Shown: positions 7,446 through 18,526, numbered from the stretch's first letter. The stretch is DNA of 46,121 nucleotides from Bradyrhizobium jicamae (GCF_001440395.1 NZ_LLXZ01000163.1:1-46121); one strand, 5' to 3'. The notes: a model not told the origin generated them from the sequence alone. Made by a program: numbers and translations.

Positions 7446-8756
7446 ATGAACCGGGACAGATATGACCTGCCGCTGACGACCACCTCGGACCGCGCGGCGG
7501 CGCATTACCGCGACGGCGTCGACTGCATGTTGTCGGCCTGGCATGGCGCCGAGGACGCTTTCGACAAGGCAATCGCGGAAGATCCCGGATTTGCGCTGGC
7601 GCATATCGGCCGTGCCCGGGTGCATCAACTCAACATGGAAGGCGGCAAGGCGCGCGCCATGGCAGCGCAGGCCCGGGAGCTTGCCACCGGCGCAACGCCG
7701 CGCGAAAGGAGCCATGTCGAGATCATCGCCGCTGTCATCGAGAGCAAGCCAAAAATCGCGGTCAGCGGCGCCGAATCCCATCTCGACGAATATCCCCGCG
7801 ATGCGCAGGTGCTGTCGATGCTGCTTGGCGCCTTCGGTCTCTACGCCTTCTCGGGCCGCCCCGATCACGATGCCGCGAAACTTGCGATCTGCGAACGCCA
7901 CGCACCGCATTATGGCGACGACTGGTGGTTCATGAGCTATCTCGGCTGGTCGCACACGGAAGCCGGAAATCTCTCCATCGGCCGGGTGCTCTCCGAACAG
8001 GCGATGGAATTGCGATCAGCCAACGCCAATGCCGCGCATGGTCTTTCGCATGCGATGTTCGAGCAGGGCGACATGGCAGCGGGCCGTCAGTTTCTGTCGC
8101 AATGGATGCCCGCGCATGATCGCCAGAGTTTTCTGCATGGCCATCTGGCCTGGCACGTCGCATTGACCTTGCTCGACGCCGACGATCTCGACGGCGCGCT
8201 TGCGATCTACGAACAGCATATCAAGCCGGCGGGCCGCCCCTACCCGCCGCTGAACATCTTCACCGATGGCGCCTCGCTGCTGTGGCGGCTTGCGCTGGCC
8301 GGCCAGACCGGGCTGGAGCCGCATTGGCGGGATGTCGCCGCTTACGGCGAAAAATACTTTCCGCAGGCCGGCGCGCATTTTGCCGACGTGCATTTCGCGC
8401 TGGCGACCGCGATGACCGGCGGCGATGCGCTCCAGACGCGACTGGCGCAACTCGAAGCGCGCGCCGCCGACGGCAAGCTGCTGCCCGGTCGCGCCGCCAT
8501 CGAACTCTGCCGCGGCATCAGGGCATTTGCCGAAGGCGATCATGCTGAGGCGATCCGCCTGCTCGAGCCTGCCGTTGCCGAACTGACGCGGATCGGCGGT
8601 AGCCACGCCCAGCGCGAATTGTGGGAGGACACGCTGATCGTCGCCCATATTCGCGCGGGTCACAGCGACAAGGCCGCGGAAATCATCGCGGCCCGGCTCG
8701 ACCGCAGGCCATCGGCGCGCGACGAGGCGTGGGCGCGCGCGGCGCAGCGACATTAG
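7446..8756 (+). CDS. Tetratricopeptide repeat protein, TTC38-like
   Basis: The 436-residue protein is helical throughout with repeating pairs of helices. It opens with a TPR-like unit (AEDAFDKAIAEDPGFALAHI) and ends with another (GDHAEAIRLLEPAVAEL). The overall length, the GWSHTEAG segment and the HGLSHAMFEQGD segment resemble TTC38/StaR-like proteins, which are cytoplasmic scaffolds of unclear role. No signal peptide or membrane segment is seen. ATG at 7446 follows AAGGA by seven bases and is preferred over an earlier in-frame ATG at 7383 whose extension looks non-coding. It is divergent from the polyamine-type transporter. Function unknown. Confidence 0.85.
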   Translation: MNRDRYDLPLTTTSDRAAAHYRDGVDCMLSAWHGAEDAFDKAIAEDPGFALAHIGRARVHQLNMEGGKARAMAAQARELATGATPRERSHVEIIAAVIESKPKIAVSGAESHLDEYPRDAQVLSMLLGAFGLYAFSGRPDHDAAKLAICERHAPHYGDDWWFMSYLGWSHTEAGNLSIGRVLSEQAMELRSANANAAHGLSHAMFEQGDMAAGRQFLSQWMPAHDRQSFLHGHLAWHVALTLLDADDLDGALAIYEQHIKPAGRPYPPLNIFTDGASLLWRLALAGQTGLEPHWRDVAAYGEKYFPQAGAHFADVHFALATAMTGGDALQTRLAQLEARAADGKLLPGRAAIELCRGIRAFAEGDHAEAIRLLEPAVAELTRIGGSHAQRELWEDTLIVAHIRAGHSDKAAEIIAARLDRRPSARDEAWARAAQRH

Positions 8757-8774
8757 CCGCGGCCGCAGCTGCAG

Positions 8775-9791
8775 TCAGGTACGGCGCTCGACGGCAAACA
8801 CCTCGATCGCGGCCGTCCGCCCGCGCAAGCGAACCTCCCCCAACGCTTCGACGGCGAACGCCGGCTTGAGCTTCATGTGACGCAGCAAATCGGCAGAGAC
8901 CAGCAAATTCCGCCCCATCTCCTTGCAGTGCTCCTGCAGCCGCGCTGTCACGTTCACGGTATCGCCGAAATAGGCAAGTTGACGGCGTGAGCTGCCGCAC
9001 TCGCTGATGACCACCTGACCGGCATGCAGGCCGGCGCGGAAGCTCGGCACCATGCCGAATTCCTGACGGTAGAAGTCCGCCTTTTCCGCGATGCTGTCCG
9101 CAATCGCGAAGAAGCAGTCGATGCAGCGCCCACCCGACATCTTGTCATCAAGCGGCCACGTCACGATGACCTCGTCGCCGACATAGGCGTGAACCTCGCC
9201 ACCAAGCGCGACGATCGCGTCGTCGATGTCGTAGAAGAAGCGGGTGAGCAGGCTCTGCACGCGCAACTCCCCCATCTCCTCGGCCAGCGAGGTCGAGCCT
9301 GCAAGGTCGAGGAACATCAGCACGCGCGCTTCCCGCACCGGCGTCCGATATCGGCCAAGCGCCACGTTGAACAGCACGCGGCTGCCGACCAGCCGCGTCA
9401 GTTCATAGATCGACCCGATGAGCAGGGCACCAAAGAAGCTGATCGCAACGATCGTAGGAAATTTTTCGACCAGCCAGTGGGCCTCGATCCGATGCCCATA
9501 AAGCAGTGGTTCAAGGGTCAGGACGGTGACTGCAACGACGACGGCCATGGCCGCGGAACGCACCGCCAGATCCACCAGCAGCGGCCATCTGCTGATCCAG
9601 TCGCCCCGCCGCGAAGCAAAATAAAGATGGGTAGCCCAGCCGGCGAGTGCCACGCCCATGCCGTGGAAGCCGCTTCGCAGATAGTTCGCCACGGTCGCTT
9701 CCAGCGGATCGTCCAAGAAATAGCGAAAGGTCATCCCGAACAGCATGCCGAACCCGGCAATGACGACAGTCGGGATGATCGGACGATACAT
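8775..9791 (-). CDS. Membrane class III adenylate/guanylate cyclase
   Basis: The product has 338 residues. The N-terminal half has about five membrane helices (residues 5-25, 42-58, 72-95, 112-130 and nearby). The C-terminal half is a class III cyclase catalytic domain. Metal-binding aspartates are visible at 162 (FLDLAGST) and 206 (VGDEVIV); GDTVNVTARLQ (276-286) supplies the transition-state Asn and Arg. The lysine usually found three residues before the GD motif, which reads adenine, is alanine here, so the nucleotide made is open. The ATG at 9791 is 14 bases after the glpD stop with a GAGGAACGGA ribosome site. It is thus co-transcribed with glpD. Confidence 0.88.
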   Translation of the reverse strand: MYRPIIPTVVIAGFGMLFGMTFRYFLDDPLEATVANYLRSGFHGMGVALAGWATHLYFASRRGDWISRWPLLVDLAVRSAAMAVVVAVTVLTLEPLLYGHRIEAHWLVEKFPTIVAISFFGALLIGSIYELTRLVGSRVLFNVALGRYRTPVREARVLMFLDLAGSTSLAEEMGELRVQSLLTRFFYDIDDAIVALGGEVHAYVGDEVIVTWPLDDKMSGGRCIDCFFAIADSIAEKADFYRQEFGMVPSFRAGLHAGQVVISECGSSRRQLAYFGDTVNVTARLQEHCKEMGRNLLVSADLLRHMKLKPAFAVEALGEVRLRGRTAAIEVFAVERRT

Positions 9792-9805
9792 GGGCGATCC
9801 GTTCC

Positions 9806-11266
9806 TCACATCGCTGCCACCATGAACGCCGCCAGCGCGTCGCGATCGGACGGCGGCATGGTAAGGCCGAGTTTTGAGCGCCGCCACAGGATATCGTCCG
9901 GAAAACGCGCCCATTCCTTATTCATGAGATAGCGCACTTCCGCGGCCGTCAATTCCGGTCCGAAGGCCTGGCCGAGGTCACCGCGCTCTTTGGCATCGCC
10001 GAGGATCTCCCTGGCGTTCGTTCCGTAGGCGGCGACCAGCCGCCTCGCCTGCGCCTCGTCGAGAAACCGCCAGCGCTCGCGCACCTCATCAACTTCGTTG
10101 TCGAAGCGGTCCCAGGCAAAATCGCCGCCGGGCAGCGGCACCTGTGCGGTCCAGCGCGCCGACATCGGATAGAACGGCGTCAATTCCGAGACCGCCCGCT
10201 CGGCGCGCAGCCGCGAGGTGGTGACATCGCCGCCGAACACGGTCAACAGCGGCGCCTTGCCCCGCCCGTGGTCGAGCGTGATCGCGCCGTCGCGCCCGCT
10301 CGCGGCTGACAGCACCATGTTGGCGCCGGAAAGCGTGCGCACCACGTCGACTGTCTCGATCCGCTCGCGGAAATAGCGGTTCGCCGCATCGCAGAGATAG
10401 GCGACGTCGCCGGCCGCCATCGCGACGATGGCGGGGTCGCCCTTGAAGGCATGGCTGACGGTGCCGATCAGGGTGAAATCGCGCTCATAGGGACTGGCGA
10501 AGATCAGCCGCCCGTCGCTGTTCTGGAACACATAGATGTTGTCGCTGTCGAACAGGCGGCGGACGATGATCTGGCTCATCTGCATTGCTGTCGCCTTCCG
10601 CGTCGGCACGCGCAGCACCGTCTCGGCGACGGACGACGTCCAGGCGCCGGTGACGTTGGCGACCGCCCTGGCCGTGACCACCTGGCGGAAGCCGCGATCT
10701 TTCGTCACCAGCCGCCATTCCCTGCCGCGTTCGGCCCGGCTGCAGCGCGCGCCGGTGCGAATCACCGCGCCGCGCGCCGCGGCATCGACGGCGGTGAGAA
10801 CCACCAGGCGCGAATCGTCCACGACGCAGTCGGAATATTCAAAGGCGGTGCCGAACGGCCGCTTCAGTGCGTTGCCGACCGGATGATGCGTGACGTCAAC
10901 CGTCGCCGAGGCCGGCAGGCCGCTGCGCGAGGCCAGCCGGTCGTACACCAGCAGCCACGAGCGCAACTGCCAGTCCGGACGCTCGTCCGAGTGGGCGGGG
11001 ATAGCAAAGCGCATCGGGCGCACCAGATGCGGCGCGATCCTGAGCCAGGTGTCGCGCTCGCCGAGCGCGGAACGGACGCGCAGGAAATGCCGGCGCTCCA
11101 GCCCCGCCAGATCGCCATGGATCAGCCGCGGCGAGGCCGAGGAGGCGCCCACTCCGAGATCGCCCTGCTCCAGCAGGATGACGCGCAAGCCACGGCCGAC
11201 GGCGTCGCGCGCGATGCTGACGCCGTTCAACCCGCCGCCAATGATCGCGAGATCGTAGTCCGCCAT
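9806..11266 (-). CDS. glpD: FAD-dependent glycerol-3-phosphate dehydrogenase
   Basis: The 486-residue protein has the N-terminal FAD motif IGGGLNGVSIARDAVGRG (9-26). The family phrase ASSASPRLIHGDLAGLE (41-57) is a variant of the usual SSxSTKLIHGGLRYLE. The C-terminal DAO-C domain includes YLMNKEWARFPDDILWRRSKLG, typical of GlpD. The enzyme oxidises sn-glycerol 3-phosphate to dihydroxyacetone phosphate at the membrane and passes electrons to quinone. The usual HGG is HGD and the TK before it is PR, a modest divergence that leaves some doubt about exact substrate. It is the first gene of a pair with the membrane cyclase. No glpK or glpF lies beside it. Confidence 0.88.
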   Translation of the reverse strand: MADYDLAIIGGGLNGVSIARDAVGRGLRVILLEQGDLGVGASSASPRLIHGDLAGLERRHFLRVRSALGERDTWLRIAPHLVRPMRFAIPAHSDERPDWQLRSWLLVYDRLASRSGLPASATVDVTHHPVGNALKRPFGTAFEYSDCVVDDSRLVVLTAVDAAARGAVIRTGARCSRAERGREWRLVTKDRGFRQVVTARAVANVTGAWTSSVAETVLRVPTRKATAMQMSQIIVRRLFDSDNIYVFQNSDGRLIFASPYERDFTLIGTVSHAFKGDPAIVAMAAGDVAYLCDAANRYFRERIETVDVVRTLSGANMVLSAASGRDGAITLDHGRGKAPLLTVFGGDVTTSRLRAERAVSELTPFYPMSARWTAQVPLPGGDFAWDRFDNEVDEVRERWRFLDEAQARRLVAAYGTNAREILGDAKERGDLGQAFGPELTAAEVRYLMNKEWARFPDDILWRRSKLGLTMPPSDRDALAAFMVAAM

Positions 11267-11381
11267 ACGCGAGCGCTACTGGAGAGAATCTGATTTCACT
11301 ACACTAGGGCATGATGGCCAAAAGTGGATCTCGCTCCTGGAAATGAATCAAGTCCGGGCAAATACCGCACCAGCTGCTGCT

Positions 11382-12908
<1,527 letters not shown>

Positions 12909-13312
12909 GATCGTTCCCTGGTCTTGCCGGCGACCGCGATGTCCGGGACATGCAGCCATCATCGGACGTGGTGTCGGCGCGCGGCGAGCTACGGAAAATG
13001 CAGGCGCGAACGATCAGGCGTTCGACGTCGCATTGCCACGGGGGCAGACCAGGAAGAGATTTACGAAAGGTCTCTGGTCAGCCCTGCAAACGCATTTGCA
13101 GGGCGTTGACGGGGCCACGCTGGCGATAGTGGTGGAAAAATGTCGTCACCCGCAGCCCTCCTTTCTCGATCAAATAGGCCGTCAGGCTAACTGGGCCTGC
13201 AGAGGAAGGCAAGCCAAGGCCTCGGCGCGCTCAAAATCCGAAAAAGGCCGAGGGGTCACCAGCTCAGCGGCGTAATCAGGCCGTGGGACCGGGATGACGC
13301 AGCTTGGCGAAA
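12909..13312. other. 404-base gap upstream of the ABC-F gene
   Basis: I see no convincing gene here. The open frames on both strands lack family features. The stretch holds a 6-base-arm palindrome ATGTCC-g-GGACAT at 12939-12951, close to the ABC-F start, and the strong hairpin at 13081-13104. It is the leader and promoter region of the ABC-F gene on the minus strand and the 3' flank of the PAS-GGDEF-EAL gene. Confidence 0.6.
13081..13104. promoter_or_regulatory. Perfect hairpin in the ABC-F leader
   Basis: GCCCTGCAAA and TTTGCAGGGC form a perfect ten-base stem with a four-base CGCA loop. No T-run follows on either strand, so it is not a simple terminator. It could be an operator or a leader structure. 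It lies about 175 bases before the ABC-F start. Confidence 0.5.
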
Positions 13313-16018
13313 TCAGGCGCTGGCGAGCTTGCGTTCGGTTTCGACGTCGTTGGCGGCGCTGCGACCGACCAGCGCGGCGTAGTGGCCGATCGGCTGGGGC
13401 TTGCCGAGGAAATAGCCCTGCACCGCGTCGCAACCTTCGTCAGCGAGGAAGCTGAGCTGTTCCTGGGTCTCCACGCCTTCGGCGACGATCGACATTTCGA
13501 GGCCGTGGCCGAGGTCGATGACGGCGCGAACGATCGCCGCCGATTGCGGATTGCGCCCGAGATTCATGACAAAGGCGCGGTCGATCTTGATCTTGTCGAA
13601 CGGAAACGCCTGCAGGTAGCTCAGCGAGGAATAGCCGGAGCCGAAATCGTCCATCGAGATCCGCACGCCGAGCGACTTCAGCCGTCTCAGCAAGGCGAGA
13701 CCGCGGTCGAAATCCTCGATCAACACGCCTTCGGTGATTTCGAGTTCGAGCCGGTCGGGCGCCAGCCCCGTCTCGAGCAGGATCGAATGCACCAGGCTGA
13801 CGACGTCGCCATGCATGAACTGCGCCGGCGACAGGTTGACGGCGATCTGCATCGGCACCGGCCAGGAGGCGGCCTCCCGGCAGGCTTCGCGCAGGATCCA
13901 CACGCCCATTTCGACGATCAGGCCGCTCTCTTCGGCGAGCGGAATAAATTCGCCCGGCGACACGAAACCGCGCACCGGATGGATCCAGCGCGCCAGCGCT
14001 TCGAAGCCGATCACCTTGCTGCTGCCGATCGTCGGGCCGGCTGCTGCCTGCGGCTGGTAATACAGCGACAATTCGCCGTTCCGGATCGCCATCGAGAGGT
14101 CCTGGTGCAGCACGCGGCGATCGCGGATCTGCTGGTCCATCTCCGGCTCGAAAATGCTGATCGAACCGCGCGACTTCTGCTTGGCGCGGAACAGCGCCGC
14201 GCCGGAATTGGCGAGCAGCGATGCAGCGTCCGAGCCGTTATGCGGGAATACCGAGATGCCGGTCGTAACACCGGTCCGCACCGACTTGCCGTCGATCACG
14301 AATTCGTCCGACAGGGTTTGCGCGAGTTTTTCGGCGAGCGCCTGGCCCGCCTCCGGCTGCTTGCCGTCGATGATCAGGCCGAACTCATCGCCGGACAGGC
14401 GGGCGACCACGCCGCCGCGGGCACAGGCCTGGATGCGGCCGGCGACCTCGATCAGGAGCTTGTCGCCCATCGCGTGGCCGAACACGTCGTTGATTTCCTT
14501 CAGGCCGTCGAGGTCGACGCACAACACCGCGAACTCCTCGTCGGTGCCGGCACAGGCCTCGATCATCTGCGCCAGCGCCTGCAGGAAGGCGGCGCGGTTC
14601 GGCAGATCCGTCAGGCCGTCATGATAGGCCATGTGCGCCATCCGCGACTCGGTCTGGCGGCGGTCGGTGACGTCCTCATGGGTCTTGATCAGATATTGCG
14701 GCTCGCCGGCCTCGTCGAGCACGGTCATGCGACGGGTCAGGAACAGCCGTAAGCCATCCTTGGTGGAGATCGGATGCTCTTCGGTGAGCAGGCTGCGCTT
14801 CTTGATCGCGGCCTCATCGCGCGCGATGATCAGTTTGGCCTCGCGCGGGTTGAAGATGTCGGCGGCGGTCAGGCCGGTGGCGTCCTCGCGGCGGCGATTG
14901 AGAATGGTCTCGGCACTGCGGTTGGCGAGCAGATAGCGCCCGTCGCTGACGCGCTCGACGATCAGCGACACCGGGATGTTGTCGACCACCAGCTCGAGGA
15001 ATTTCTTGGTGTTTTCGAGTTCGCGCGACAGCGACCGCCGGTCGGTGACGTCGTCGAACAGCGTGATCAGGAATTCCGGCTTGTTGCTCTCGTTGCGCGC
15101 CACCACGCGATTGGAAGAGAGAACGCGTTCGTCGTCGCCGCGTTCGACGCTGTATTCGCTGCGGTGATAGCCTTCCGGCGCGGTCAGCGCCGCCTGGTCC
15201 GCGATCTCGATGCGTTTTGCGGTTTCGGGCCGGAATATCTCGTCGGCGCGCTTGCCGACGATGTGATCGCGGGAGAAGCGCGAAAAGCGCTCGAACGCGC
15301 GGTTGGCGAAGATGTAGCGACCGTCCTCGATGTTCTTGGCGGCGACGCAGACCGGAACGTTATCGAGTACCGATTCCAGAAACTTGGTGGTCGATGCCAG
15401 CTTGCGCGACAGCTGGCGTTGCTCGGTGCAATCCTCATGCGTTCCGATCGTCCCGCCATTGGGCAGGCGGAAGATCTTCGACAGTACCGATCGCCCGCCC
15501 GGCAGTTCTGTGACGACGCCTTCGGGGCGGCGGGCCAGCTTGCCGAACTCCTCGACGGTGATATTGAGCAACCCCCGCGCGCGCCGCAATTCGAGCAGTT
15601 CGCGGCCGGTCATGCGGCTCGAAATCTCGGCGCGGCTGAGCCCGTACATTTCGAGAAAGCGGTCGTTGCAGAAGACCACGCGATTTTGCGCGTTGGTCAT
15701 CATCACGCCCTGGTTGAGGTTGTTGAGCGCCGAGCTGATGAACGCGCTACGCTGCATTTGCGCGCTCTTCGCCCCGCGCAACGCCGCCAAAATCCAGATG
15801 CCGATCGCAGCCAGGAAGGAAACGACGACTACCCCGCCGATCAGGAACTCCCACACCCGATTGGGATCGAATTCGCCGATATAGCTCGCCGGCGCAAAGC
15901 CCTCGGAAGGCCCGGCGCCCCATGCGATTCCGCACGGCATGGCGGTGGCGAGCAGACAGACGAGGGCCTGCGCCGGAATCGAATTCTTCCGTCCTGCCTG
16001 CCAGTTGCTGTCAGCCAT
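13313..16018 (-). CDS. Membrane-anchored PAS-PAS-PAS-GGDEF-EAL protein (c-di-GMP turnover)
   Basis: The 901-residue protein has a hydrophobic N-terminus (about 18-37), a membrane helix (about 57-80), and three PAS domains (about 95-215, 215-335, 335-455). A GGDEF domain (about 460-620) and an EAL domain (about 640-890) follow. The EAL site looks intact: EALARW, NLSPAQF, ELEITE, DDFGSGYSSL, KIDRAFV and VAEGVE are all present, so c-di-GMP phosphodiesterase activity is expected. The cyclase motif reads SGDEF, and the RxxD inhibitory site is absent (ARGG in its place), so synthesis may be weak or unregulated. PAS domains suggest redox, light or ligand sensing. It is monocistronic. Confidence 0.92.
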   Translation of the reverse strand: MADSNWQAGRKNSIPAQALVCLLATAMPCGIAWGAGPSEGFAPASYIGEFDPNRVWEFLIGGVVVVSFLAAIGIWILAALRGAKSAQMQRSAFISSALNNLNQGVMMTNAQNRVVFCNDRFLEMYGLSRAEISSRMTGRELLELRRARGLLNITVEEFGKLARRPEGVVTELPGGRSVLSKIFRLPNGGTIGTHEDCTEQRQLSRKLASTTKFLESVLDNVPVCVAAKNIEDGRYIFANRAFERFSRFSRDHIVGKRADEIFRPETAKRIEIADQAALTAPEGYHRSEYSVERGDDERVLSSNRVVARNESNKPEFLITLFDDVTDRRSLSRELENTKKFLELVVDNIPVSLIVERVSDGRYLLANRSAETILNRRREDATGLTAADIFNPREAKLIIARDEAAIKKRSLLTEEHPISTKDGLRLFLTRRMTVLDEAGEPQYLIKTHEDVTDRRQTESRMAHMAYHDGLTDLPNRAAFLQALAQMIEACAGTDEEFAVLCVDLDGLKEINDVFGHAMGDKLLIEVAGRIQACARGGVVARLSGDEFGLIIDGKQPEAGQALAEKLAQTLSDEFVIDGKSVRTGVTTGISVFPHNGSDAASLLANSGAALFRAKQKSRGSISIFEPEMDQQIRDRRVLHQDLSMAIRNGELSLYYQPQAAAGPTIGSSKVIGFEALARWIHPVRGFVSPGEFIPLAEESGLIVEMGVWILREACREAASWPVPMQIAVNLSPAQFMHGDVVSLVHSILLETGLAPDRLELEITEGVLIEDFDRGLALLRRLKSLGVRISMDDFGSGYSSLSYLQAFPFDKIKIDRAFVMNLGRNPQSAAIVRAVIDLGHGLEMSIVAEGVETQEQLSFLADEGCDAVQGYFLGKPQPIGHYAALVGRSAANDVETERKLASA

Positions 16019-16276
16019 TACCCACCCGAGGTTTGCGGGCGGAGTGTCTGGCTTGACGGGTTTGGATCGGGTAAACGCCTACCCGTGCAATTCTAAAATG
16101 TGACCCAAATTACGGCAATTGGCCTGACATGATTAATGTTTTACTAACGGGGCTGCGTTGGCGGCGTATGTCGAGACAAACCAACGGGTTGGTCGACGGC
16201 TTCGGCGAACGAAGCTGTTATCACCGAGCATGGCAAGCGCCGATTCCTGCGCCAGATTTCCGGGCCTGAAGCAGAC

Positions 16277-17380
16277 ATGGACAAGGTCGATTGCGTCGTC
16301 ATCGGAGCGGGGGTGGTCGGGCTCGCGATCGCCCGACAGCTGGCCCAGGCGGGCCGCGAAGTGATCGTGCTCGAGGCCGCCGAGGGCATCGGCACCATCA
16401 CCTCCTCGCGCAACAGCGAGGTGATCCACGCCGGCATCTATTACCGCGCCGGCAGCCTGATGGCGCAGATGTGCGTCAGCGGCAAGCATGCGCTTTACCG
16501 GTATTGCCGCGACCACGGCATCCCGCATCGCAATTGCGGCAAGCTGATCGTGGCGACGACGCCGAAGGAAACCGAAAAGCTGCAATCGATCCGCGCCCAT
16601 GCGCAAGCCAATGGCGTCGACGACATGCAATTGCTGACGGGCGAAGCGGCGCGCGAACTGGAGCCGGCGCTGAATTGCGATGCGGCGCTGCTTTCTCCAT
16701 CCACCGGCATCATCGACAGCCACGCCTACATGCTGGCACTGCGGGGCGATGCGGAAGAAGCCGGCGCGGCTTACGCATTCCACACCCCGCTGCTGCACGC
16801 CCGGGCCAATGCCGGCCGCATCGAAATCGAAGCCGGCGGCGATGCGCCGATGACACTCGCGTGCAACCTGCTCGTCAATTCGGCAGGCTTGAGCGCGCCC
16901 GCGGTCGCGCGCAGCATCGAGGGTATGCCGATCGAAATGATTCCCTGCGCCTATCTGGCCAAGGGCAATTACTTCAGCTGCAGCGCGCGGGCGCCGTTTT
17001 CACGCCTGATCTATCCGGTGCCCGAGCCCGGCGGATTGGGCGTGCACCTCACGCTCGACATGGCCGGACAGGCGCGGTTCGGGCCTGACGTCGAATGGGT
17101 CGAGAGCATCGACTATGCGGTGGACCCTTCTCGCGCCGAGCGATTCTATCCCGCGATCCGGCGCTACTGGCCAACGCTGCCGGACGGCGCGCTGATGCCG
17201 AGCTATTCCGGAATCCGGCCGAAGATCGTACCGCCAGCCGTCGCCACACAGGACTTTCTGATCCAAGGCCCTGCCGATCATGGCGTGGCCGGATTGATCA
17301 ACCTGTTCGGTATCGAATCGCCAGGGCTGACGTCGTCGCTCGCGATCGCCGATCATGTCGGCACGCTGGCCGAACGCTGA
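16277..17380 (+). CDS. FAD-dependent oxidoreductase, L-2-hydroxyglutarate oxidase-like
   Basis: The 367-residue protein begins with the FAD dinucleotide motif VVIGAGVVGLAIARQLAQAG (8-27) and belongs to the DAO superfamily. The phrases TSSRNSEVIHAGIYY (42-56) and a late PSYSGIRPKI are those of the L-2-hydroxyglutarate dehydrogenase/oxidase (LhgO/L2HGDH) group. Such enzymes clear L-2-hydroxyglutarate, giving 2-oxoglutarate with electrons to quinone or oxygen. It is slightly shorter than E. coli LhgO, and related bacterial proteins with other hydroxyacid substrates exist, so the substrate is tentative. It is monocistronic; the next gene is convergent. Confidence 0.82.
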   Translation: MDKVDCVVIGAGVVGLAIARQLAQAGREVIVLEAAEGIGTITSSRNSEVIHAGIYYRAGSLMAQMCVSGKHALYRYCRDHGIPHRNCGKLIVATTPKETEKLQSIRAHAQANGVDDMQLLTGEAARELEPALNCDAALLSPSTGIIDSHAYMLALRGDAEEAGAAYAFHTPLLHARANAGRIEIEAGGDAPMTLACNLLVNSAGLSAPAVARSIEGMPIEMIPCAYLAKGNYFSCSARAPFSRLIYPVPEPGGLGVHLTLDMAGQARFGPDVEWVESIDYAVDPSRAERFYPAIRRYWPTLPDGALMPSYSGIRPKIVPPAVATQDFLIQGPADHGVAGLINLFGIESPGLTSSLAIADHVGTLAER

Positions 17381-17464
17381 ACGGGACCGCGCAGCCAACA
17401 TCAATCCGATGAGCGCTTGTGCGCCCATCGGCTGCGTGGCGTTTCGAATACTCTGCGGGACTGG

Positions 17465-17650
17465 TTAGTGGAGGGTTTCGTCGGCGGTTTGTTTCAACCG
17501 CTCGATCTGGTCCTTGACCATTAGCTTGCGGCGCTTCAGCTCGACAATTTGCAGGTCGTCTGTGGAAAGGTGCACGAGCGCTTCGTGCAATTCGTTCTCG
17601 AGGAGCTTGTGTTTACGTTCAAGTTCAACAAGATGCGCCTGTAGAGCCAT
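17465..17650 (-). CDS. YdcH family small coiled-coil protein (DUF465)
   Basis: The 61-residue protein starts MALQAHLVELERKHKLLENE and runs as two heptad-rich helices, with the family phrase VELKRRKLMVKDQIERL near the C-terminus. DUF465/YdcH proteins are small cytoplasmic helical hairpins without a known role. The ATG at 17650 has a good GAGGAG ribosome site nine bases before it; an upstream in-frame start at 17707 would add a non-family tail. It is divergent from a second YdcH gene across about 240 bases. Confidence 0.88.
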   Translation of the reverse strand: MALQAHLVELERKHKLLENELHEALVHLSTDDLQIVELKRRKLMVKDQIERLKQTADETLH

Positions 17651-17891
17651 ACGAAATCTCCTCGGTGGGTGAAACCTCAGATTCGATCCGGACGGCGGAG
17701 TGTACACCAGCCTTGGAATCTGTCGATGGGATTTCCAGAATCGGGCCTCCTCATATTTTTGGGTTTATCTGTAACCAATCGTGACTATGGAACCAGGTCA
17801 GCTTGCGGAGCGGCCTCGCAGCGACGATATTCACCGCCAGCCTTCGAAGAATCCGTTCGCAACCAGATCGCGCTTTCAGCTAACGTACACC

Positions 17892-18098
17892 ATGACCGAC
17901 GAAGATGAGCGCGAGCTTGAAAACGAGCTCGCTCGCCTGCAGCAGGAGCATCGCGATCTCGATGCGGCGATCGACGCGCTGCATCAGTCGCCGGCACCGG
18001 ACTTGTTACGGCTGCAGCGACTGAAGAAGCGCAAACTGCAATTGCGCGATCGCATCGCCTTCATCGAAGATCAGATCACGCCTGACATCATCGCCTGA
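17892..18098 (+). CDS. YdcH family small coiled-coil protein (DUF465), second copy
   Basis: The 68-residue product starts MTDEDERELENELARLQQEH and ends FIEDQITPDIIA. The middle RLQRLKKRKLQLRDRIAFI is the conserved YdcH core. I choose ATG 17892 because it gives the standard family length, although its ribosome site is weak; the frame is open to 17781, adding 37 residues that look unrelated. It differs from the minus-strand paralogue in being more acidic at its N-terminus, so the two may form distinct or mixed coiled coils. Function unknown. Confidence 0.85.
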   Translation: MTDEDERELENELARLQQEHRDLDAAIDALHQSPAPDLLRLQRLKKRKLQLRDRIAFIEDQITPDIIA

Positions 18099-18290
18099 TC
18101 GTTGCGCCAGTTCGGCGCACAAAATCGTCAGCGTTTCGGCAGATTCTTTTCCCCGACATCCACACATGTTGCAGTGCTGCGACTGCGGTGCTCGACCGGA
18201 AAAACAAGCCAACCGGTCGGCGGATGAGGCTTGACTCCATGAGAACAAACAGAGAACATATGCCTCTGCCGCCAGCCTCGGGAGTCCGCC

Positions 18291-18503
18291 ATGTCCGCCC
18301 CCTCGCCCCTGTCCGACAACAGCCGTTACGAGCAGGCCTGTGACCAGGCCATCGCGATGTGCGACGGCAATCTGCGCTCGACCATCAAGGCGCTGATCAT
18401 GGCGAACGAATATCTGGAAATCGAGCTGGAGGAATTGCAGGCGGCCATCGCCGCCGGCTGCGTGCCGGCAAGAGCCTCCCGTGTGGAGAGCGACGCCGCC
18501 TGA
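18291..18503 (+). CDS. Small hypothetical protein, 70 residues
   Basis: This is a 70-residue soluble protein, helical, with acidic run YLEIELEELQAAIAAG (about 42-57) and a Cys/Met-containing first helix (DQAIAMCDGNLRSTIKALI). The ATG at 18291 follows GGGAG at good spacing. It is followed after 23 bases by another small gene on the same strand, so the two are probably co-transcribed. I do not recognise a named domain. Codon use matches its neighbours. Confidence 0.7.
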   Translation: MSAPSPLSDNSRYEQACDQAIAMCDGNLRSTIKALIMANEYLEIELEELQAAIAAGCVPARASRVESDAA

Positions 18504-18526
18504 TCATTCAAACCCGGAGCAAGACA

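Noticed and set aside
12924..13275. Small genes in the ABC-F leader
   Set aside because: Frames are Arg/Ser-rich, have no ribosome site or family feature, and overlap each other on several frames.
17781..17891. Longer start for the second YdcH protein
   Set aside because: The extra 37 residues are not family-like; the standard YdcH start is the ATG at 17892.
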